A stretch of DNA of 64,000 bases from Anadara kagoshimensis (taxonomy: Eukaryota > Mollusca > Bivalvia > Arcoida > Arcidae), in the NCBI GenBank assembly GCA_021292105.1, contig CM037872.1, forward strand, positions 12,984,791-13,048,790, read 5' to 3'. The notes beneath the pieces were generated by a model. It saw nothing but the letters and a program-made list of their open reading frames with translations, was not told the origin of the DNA and searched no databases. Shown here piece by piece: positions 62,600 through 64,000 of this stretch; position 1 is the first letter of the stretch, and every line of letters starts with the position of its first letter. A program made the translations under genes and the position numbers.

Positions 62600-64000
62600 A
62601 CAAAACATATCATAGTCGGATTGATCAAAATGATACACTATGTGGCGATTGGCTTTGACAAATAATGAATTATGAAATACAATAAACTCCTACCCATTTT
62701 CAAATAAGTCCAAGTAATTTCTGTAAGCATTCATAACTTTCATATTTTTACTTTATTTTTCGTATAACACGAGGAAAGTGAGTGAAATATTAATGAGTCA
62801 TTTAAGACAATAAAAATAATTAAACAAACGATAAAAAATTAATTGAGCCAAATTAGACAATTTCATAACTAAACATTTTTTTTAATTTTTAACCTTAATC
62901 TCATTCCGTCATTCAATCAGTTCATTCGGTTGTTGTTTTAGATTAAAATTCTGCATCAGTAATGTTCAAACTTATACTGTGGAAATCCAAATAAATAAAA
63001 AACTTGAAATAAAATGTGTTTTACTGAAGATAATTTATTAAGAAAAAATAATTCTTTCTGAGAACTACACTAAATTAGCACTATTTTGTGATATGTGACC
63101 TTTTAAGTAGTACCCGGCCTCAGTTTCCCGGTAAAAGTTCGTGTGTTTAACCAATGTTTTTAGTTTCTAGTGTTTACTTTGCTTTGAAATTGTGATTTTA
63201 TAAAAAATTTAATAGGTAGTTACAAGAAAAAAATTTTATATTGTTAATGATTAAGAATAGAATTTAAAAGTCTCCATATTCTTATCCTGTTTCGAGTGTT
63301 ATATATATATATGTGTTGATTTGTAATAAATCTCCCCTTTTTGTTTTTGTATTGGCTTGTACCAAGTTTTTTTTTTAACAGTACTTTTCACGTTTTTAGT
63401 ATGCAGGCACCTTGTATTTTAAATCGAAATTGTGCCTTCATTTTGGGTTTTATGTATTGAATTAAATACATATTTTATCAAAAAAATTTCTTAAGATGTT
63501 TGTACTTCTCTTTCAAAATAACTAGCAATATTACGAATAATGTTTCTAGCATCATTCGACCATTTAGATATCTATTTGCTTGTTTTCTCATATATCTTTC
63601 AAATTATTTGAATTTTATACTAATAAATAAAATAGTTAATTTTAACTATGAAAAAATAAAACGACGCACGGATTTTTCACGCGTGAAAGAGCCACAATAA
63701 AATCAAGTATATTTATAATAAAATTGAAAGAAAAAACAACAGATTCAGCAATTTTCGAACCGTTGACCCAGTAACCAACCTTAGCTCGGTCACAGAGGCT
63801 ATTGACTATCAACGTGGTTGCAAAAAATAAATCCATGAATCGTATTGTTTCTTATTAAATTACCAAAACACTTATTTATTTATACTTTTCCCATTCCATT
63901 TTATGAATACCGTAAATTTAAAAAAGTATATATGTGTACATTTGAAAAAAAGAGTTCAAAAGCAAACGTCTTATTTTTAATCAAATATACCCCCTGTACT
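62600..64000. other. AT-rich DNA with one RT-family scrap
   Basis: 63108-63205 is an RT-family 3' UTR copy ('acccggcctcagtttcccgg', 'gaaattgtgattttataa'). The rest has T and A runs and a TA tract at 63302-63313; ORFs at 63500-63836 lack features. Nothing else seen. Confidence 0.5.

Overview
The window is AT-rich (roughly two thirds A+T by eye), intron-rich animal DNA, most likely from a bivalve or other mollusc. The evidence is tRNA-headed SINEs ending in a tail of the type 'gatataagtgaaatattctt', reverse-transcriptase remnants of a kind abundant in molluscs, hammerhead-ribozyme repeats like those of mussel genomes, and a secreted alpha-carbonic anhydrase. The species cannot be told from the sequence alone.

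Two cellular protein genes and one tRNA gene can be supported. (1) A secreted alpha-carbonic anhydrase is on the minus strand. Five coding exons lie between 12434 and 4356. All splice phases agree and all three zinc histidines are present, but the C-terminal exons (about 70-100 residues) are not visible. (2) A METTL27-like (Williams-Beuren region 27-like) SAM-dependent methyltransferase is on the minus strand. Its five coding exons lie between 27388 and 17208 and give a complete reading frame of 213 residues. (3) An intact tRNA-Ser(GCT) is on the plus strand at 3740-3821. Introns and flanks of both genes are packed with mobile-element debris.

From about 28 kb to the end I see no convincing cellular gene. 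This part is a graveyard of mobile elements: two Tc1/mariner elements with TIRs and TA target sites (43225-44581 and 61235-62594), a more decayed third copy (40.9-41.8 kb), a Mutator-like transposase remnant followed by an exonuclease-like fragment (37.0-38.8 kb), an internally duplicated DDE-type remnant (38.8-40.8 kb), LINE fragments (25.2 and 47.8 kb), about 20 truncated copies of one reverse-transcriptase family, and a tandemly duplicated tyrosine-recombinase-like (Crypton/DUF3504-type) N-terminus at 60-61 kb.

The best structure in the window is a 5.2-kb DNA transposon at 53695-58892. It has 43-bp terminal inverted repeats, a 4-bp target-site duplication (TATT), two large ORFs that look like one protein broken by a frameshift and a stop, and GTGACGGTACTGAC-like motifs scattered under both ends. 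It is probably a 4-bp-TSD superfamily such as Sola, but that placement rests on family memory and needs a search.

Other signals: two complete hammerhead ribozymes (20963-21008 plus strand, 50715-50760 minus strand) with two decayed relatives; a large inverted array of about 20-bp units at 3024-3240 able to form a cruciform; several minisatellites that seem to have arisen inside SINEs; and a tandem duplication with a 61-bp inversion at its junction next to a Tc1 element (44.4-45.4 kb).
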